NCBI GenBank assembly: GCA_027365835.1
Contig: DAHXLU010000034.1
Span: 1 to 8,127 of the forward strand
Origin: JAJZMA01 sp021850405
GTDB taxonomy: Bacteria; Chloroflexota; Dormibacteria; Aeolococcales; Aeolococcaceae
Reading direction: 5' to 3'
DNA length: 8,127 bases
How positions within the stretch are numbered: the first letter of the stretch is position 1; every line of letters begins with the position of its first letter. This document shows positions 6,272 through 8,127 of the stretch, in pieces. The notes below the pieces were generated by a model. It was not told where the DNA came from and ran no database searches. It saw only the letters and a list, made by a program, of their open reading frames with translations. The translations under genes were made by a program, and so were the position numbers.

Positions 6272-6877
6272 TCAGCTCTGGACCGGCCCAACCTGCATGA
6301 GCTTGGTGCTGGAATTGCGGCAACCCTGCAGGCTGCTCGCCGGAATGAAGATTGCCGACGTTTGGCTGGGCGGGTACACCCGCAGGCCGGCCACGCTCTC
6401 CATGCCACAGGATGACGCCGGGTAGTTGCCCGCCTCTACTATCTGCAGAACCGCGCTAGCCGACTGTCCCGGCGACAGGGTCACAGTGCTTGCGCTCGCG
6501 CTGTTGACGAGGGTGGCGGCCGCCCCGACCTGGGCGCCAGCCGGACCTGTGACCATGGACACTCCCGGGTTGCCTAACAGGGTGCAGCTTCCGGAACTCA
6601 CATTCGTGAACTTCAGGTCGTAGATGACGCTGCCAGCGGTGCCCTGTGCATTAACAAGGGCTGCAGTGAGGCCGCTGGTTGTGCAGCTGGTGAGCGCCGA
6701 GCCGGCACTGGGGGTGGCGCTGGCACTGCCCGTCACACCCACAGATGACGTTGAACTGGGACTGGGCGCATGAGTGGGCGGGGAGGTTGGCGCGTGATGC
6801 GCTGGGGTTGCAGACCCGCAGGCGGCCATGAGAATTCCCAGTGCCGCTACCGTCAGAGCCGAAAGCCAGCTTCGCAT
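6272..6877 (-). CDS. DUF4232 domain lipoprotein
   Basis: This 201-residue exported protein has an N-terminal signal sequence (MRSWLSALTVAALGILMAAC) whose lipobox-like MAAC places the lipidated Cys at residue 20; position -3 is Met rather than Leu. A Ser/Thr/Pro/Ala spacer follows (about 21-60), then a DUF4232-like domain with the typical run CTTSGLTAAL, LKFTNVSSGSCTLLGNPGVS, VTLSPGQSASAVLQI, SSCG and GLRVYPPSQT, including paired cysteines likely to form disulfides. The family is common in Actinobacteria and has no established function. The gene converges on the redox operon and shows no functional link to it. Its own AAGGAGG site (6884-6890) supports the ATG at 6877. Confidence 0.88.
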   Translation of the reverse strand: MRSWLSALTVAALGILMAACGSATPAHHAPTSPPTHAPSPSSTSSVGVTGSASATPSAGSALTSCTTSGLTAALVNAQGTAGSVIYDLKFTNVSSGSCTLLGNPGVSMVTGPAGAQVGAAATLVNSASASTVTLSPGQSASAVLQIVEAGNYPASSCGMESVAGLRVYPPSQTSAIFIPASSLQGCRNSSTKLMQVGPVQS

Positions 6878-6883
6878 CGATCG

Positions 6884-6890
6884 CCTCCTT
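6884..6890 (-). promoter_or_regulatory. Strong ribosome binding site of the DUF4232 lipoprotein gene
   Basis: On the minus strand this reads AAGGAGG, a seven-base match to the anti-Shine-Dalgarno sequence, separated by six bases from the ATG at 6877-6875. It fixes the start of the lipoprotein. No convincing -35/-10 pair was found further upstream; an AT-rich TATATTTA (minus strand, about 6961-6968) is the only candidate -10 and lacks a matching -35. Confidence 0.8.
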
Positions 6891-7010
6891 CGAACTGTTG
6901 AGTAGCCCTTCTACTTCACAGAGGTACCTGTTCTTGGGACCACGTAGCCTCTGATGTCGGTAAATATAGCAGTAGTAGAACCGGGATGGGGTTCGCGGAG
7001 GGGAGTGGAG

Positions 7011-7220
7011 ATGCGCAGGCGCCTGGTTGTTGCCATGGCCCAGTGCCGTGGCTATGGGATCTGCTGTCTCATCGCTCCCAGTTTATTGCGCTGGATCGCT
7101 GGCGTTATCTGGTTGTATATCCGCGGCCAGTTGAAGGAGAAGACAGCGTCCTTGCATCAGAGCGCTTTGTTGCAGCCTGTCCACGCCGTGCGCTATTCAT
7201 TGAGGAGTACCAGGGAGTGA
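7011..7220 (+). pseudogene. Frameshifted second copy of the small ferredoxin gene
   Basis: Aligned with 5853-6062, this stretch keeps most of the sequence but has two one-base indels. The first copy reads CCCAAGTTCATTGCG where this one reads CCCAGTTTATTGCG (about 7078-7090), a loss of one base; near the end CAAGGAG becomes CAGGGAG with one extra base (about 7211-7217). The start frame therefore gives MRRRLVVAMAQCRGYGICCLIAP and then nonsense up to the original TGA at 7218-7220, while the shifted frame preserves FIALDRW...FVAACPRRALFIEE. The CxxHxxC His is Tyr here. A good GGAGGGGAG site (6997-7005) still precedes ATG 7011. I read it as a decaying duplicate; a productive -1 shift would lose the stop and no canonical slippery heptamer is present. 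Sequencing error at both sites is possible. Confidence 0.75.
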
Positions 7221-7476
7221 CACACTATCGCCGCGGTCGCTCTACACGGTTGATTCTGTATGGCAGGGCAAGGCACAGGATCCAGTTTCTCGAGAGCTGC
7301 CGCAGGGTGTGGTGTTCCTGGCTGCAATTGAGTTGTGTGCCAAAGTGTGCGCTCGGGCAGGAAACGCCAGCCAGGACTACATCGCGGAGGGATAGGCTCG
7401 AGGCCATCCAGAGGGGCGGTTGTTTGGGCCGCCGGACCATCGCGGATCCTTCCGCATCATTGCAGTCGCGGCGCGG

Positions 7477-7818
7477 CTATCCAGGTGGCCAGGTCAGGCG
7501 GCGGCTGGCCAGAAAGTGCATGTGGAGGTGTCCCACTGTCTGGCCACCGTTTTCTCCAGTGTTGATTACCAGCCTGTAGCCCCCCCTTGCGCTGTCTGTG
7601 TCTGCCGCCAGCTGCTGCACTGCTGGCAGAAAGGCAGCCCATGCGGCTGTATCTGTCAGCGTATTTAGCGAGGTAAAGTGCTCTTTGGTGATGAGGAGCA
7701 GGTGGGTGGGTGCTGCTGGATTTCGATCCTCTATGGCAAGGAGCCTTTCATCCTCATACCGGACTGTTGCAGGAAGCTGTCCACCCACGATGGAACAGAA
7801 AATACAGTCAGCTGACAC
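7477..7818 (-). CDS. HIT family (histidine triad) nucleotide-binding protein
   Basis: This 113-residue protein is the normal size for a stand-alone HIT/HINT hydrolase, which cleaves phosphoramidate or related bonds of adenosine nucleotides. Features: DCIFCSIVGGQLPA at 4-17 with the CxxC of zinc-binding HIT proteins (Cys5, Cys8), YEDERLLAIEDRNPAAPTHLLLITKEHF (21-48), and the catalytic triad region GQTVGHLHMHFLASRRLTWPPG with His97, His99 and His101. The start is GTG at 7818-7816, preceded on the minus strand by GGGAAG five bases upstream. It stands alone, convergent with the broken ferredoxin copy, and has no visible link to the redox operon. It is a housekeeping-type gene. Confidence 0.93.
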   Translation of the reverse strand: MSADCIFCSIVGGQLPATVRYEDERLLAIEDRNPAAPTHLLLITKEHFTSLNTLTDTAAWAAFLPAVQQLAADTDSARGGYRLVINTGENGGQTVGHLHMHFLASRRLTWPPG

Positions 7819-7910
7819 GGTAGCTTCCCATGTCTTCGCAGCGCCCTGTCGTGTGCCTCTGGTCGGGTGGCTCTGGTAGCTGTAACATCACTTCTTTCTA
7901 GAGTAAAACT

Positions 7911-7928
7911 TCCGCCATGGATGGCGGA
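7911..7928. repeat. Inverted repeat TCCGCCA-TGGA-TGGCGGA
   Basis: A perfect 7-bp stem with a four-base loop lies upstream of the HIT gene and about 100 bases from the transposase stop codon. Its CCGCCATGG part recurs in inverted form as CCATGGCGG at 7995-8003. There is no T-run next to it. It could be an operator, part of an insertion-element end, or incidental. Confidence 0.55.
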
Positions 7929-7955
7929 CTGTATTCATCAGGTTATCGGGGAGGC

Positions 7956-7981
7956 ACCCGGGCAAGTGCACTTGCCCGGGT
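7956..7981. terminator. 26-base perfect palindrome, terminator-like stem
   Basis: The sequence ACCCGGGCAAGTG followed by its exact reverse complement forms an 11-bp GC-rich stem with a TGCA loop. Only a weak T-rich stretch (TCTGTTCT) follows on the + strand and none in the minus sense, so it is not a textbook Rho-independent terminator. It lies between the transposase stop (8019) and the HIT gene start (7818), both on the minus strand, where it could stop read-through from the insertion element. It could equally be a binding site for a dimeric protein. Confidence 0.5.
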
Positions 7982-8003
7982 CTGTTCTAGTAGCCCATGG
8001 CGG

Positions 8004-8021
8004 TAATATGGGTACATATTA
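8004..8021. repeat. AT-rich inverted repeat TAATATG-GGTA-CATATTA
   Basis: Two perfect seven-base arms flank a four-base spacer, with the transposase stop codon inside the right arm. It resembles an operator or a terminal structure of the insertion element. There is no further evidence for either. Confidence 0.5.
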
Positions 8022-8127
8022 GCGTGACCCAATATCGAACTTGTTCCACCGGAATACCACCGGCGCGTCATTGAACTCTCCAATGCCCTGGAGAATGCGT
8101 TGTTTGAGTTCGTCAATAGAGGTGACG
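8019..8127 (-). CDS. IS630-like transposase, C-terminal fragment (runs off the window)
   Basis: Only the last 35 codons before the TAA are inside the window. They read TSIDELKQRILQGIGEF, then NDAPVVFRW, then NKFDIGSR. The pattern of a short helix with SxxELxxxIxxxI, an N-x-x-P segment and the FRW motif near the C-terminus is what IS630-family DDE transposases show just after their catalytic core. The catalytic DDE residues themselves lie outside, so integrity cannot be judged. Family assignment is from the tail motif alone. Confidence 0.65.
   Translation of the reverse strand, partial: VTSIDELKQRILQGIGEFNDAPVVFRWNKFDIGSR

Larger units (their letters stand above)
7982..8127 (-). mobile_element. 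One end of an IS630-like insertion sequence (incomplete)
   Basis: The C-terminal part of a transposase gene runs out of the window, with its stop at 8019-8021. The terminal inverted repeat and the TA target duplication expected for IS630-type elements cannot be assigned because the other end is missing; the left limit given here is a guess. The imperfect palindrome TAATATG-GGTA-CATATTA (8004-8021) covers the stop codon, and the inverted CCATGGCGG (7995-8003) lies next to it, either of which may belong to the element's end. Confidence 0.5.

Noticed and set aside
7075..7095. Programmed -1 frameshifting in the second ferredoxin copy
   Set aside because: No canonical slippery heptamer, no clear stimulatory structure, and the shifted frame has no stop at the family's normal end because of a second indel; decay is simpler.
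6986..7579. Long plus-strand open frame that includes FIALDRW...CPRRALFI
   Set aside because: Only the part shared with the ferredoxin is meaningful; it is the shifted half of the broken copy and then runs antisense through the HIT gene.
7880..7912. Possible minus-strand promoter of the HIT gene (TTTACT, 17 bases, TACAGC)
   Set aside because: The matches to -35 and -10 consensus are too weak to support a call.

Overview
The window looks like accessory DNA of moderately high G+C from a Gram-positive-type bacterium, most likely Actinomycetota or a Chloroflexota/Dormibacterota relative. The reasons are a DUF4232 lipoprotein, frequent GTG and TTG starts with clear Shine-Dalgarno sites, a short CxxHxxC-type ferredoxin, and an IS630-type transposase end. 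No marker gene fixes the taxon, so this is inference.

Layout. Positions 1-431 hold no gene; a short stretch (about 220-303, + strand) resembles domains V and VI of a group II intron, probably a relic or intron 3' end. Positions 432-1570 (- strand) hold an ECF sigma factor and a downstream single-pass membrane protein, overlapping by 4 nt, which is probably its anti-sigma factor. A gene-free stretch of about 510 bases (1571-2081) separates these from a tightly packed + strand operon at 2082-6062.

The operon encodes, in order: a small membrane-anchored coiled-coil protein; a second small membrane-anchored protein ending in a TGAS motif; an ApbE-type FAD:protein FMN transferase; a six-helix ferric-reductase-like cytochrome b with Hx13H and Hx12H heme ligands; a NuoF-like NADH-binding flavin/Fe-S protein; and a 69-residue ferredoxin. 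Every junction overlaps (1 to 11 nt). The set reads as a transmembrane electron-transfer module: NADH to NuoF-like protein, to ferredoxin, to cytochrome b, to an acceptor that may be a covalently flavinylated carrier. The divergent sigma/anti-sigma pair may control it, though no matching promoter pair was found.

Positions 6272-6877 (- strand) encode a DUF4232 lipoprotein. At 7011-7220 (+ strand) lies a second copy of the ferredoxin gene, broken by two opposite one-base indels. A HIT-family protein follows at 7477-7818 (- strand). The right end (7900-8127) has a dense set of palindromes and the C-terminal part of an IS630-like transposase that runs out of the window.

The most interesting points are the electron-transfer operon as a whole, the candidate minimal flavinylation site at the C-terminus of the 124-residue protein, and the decayed ferredoxin duplicate.
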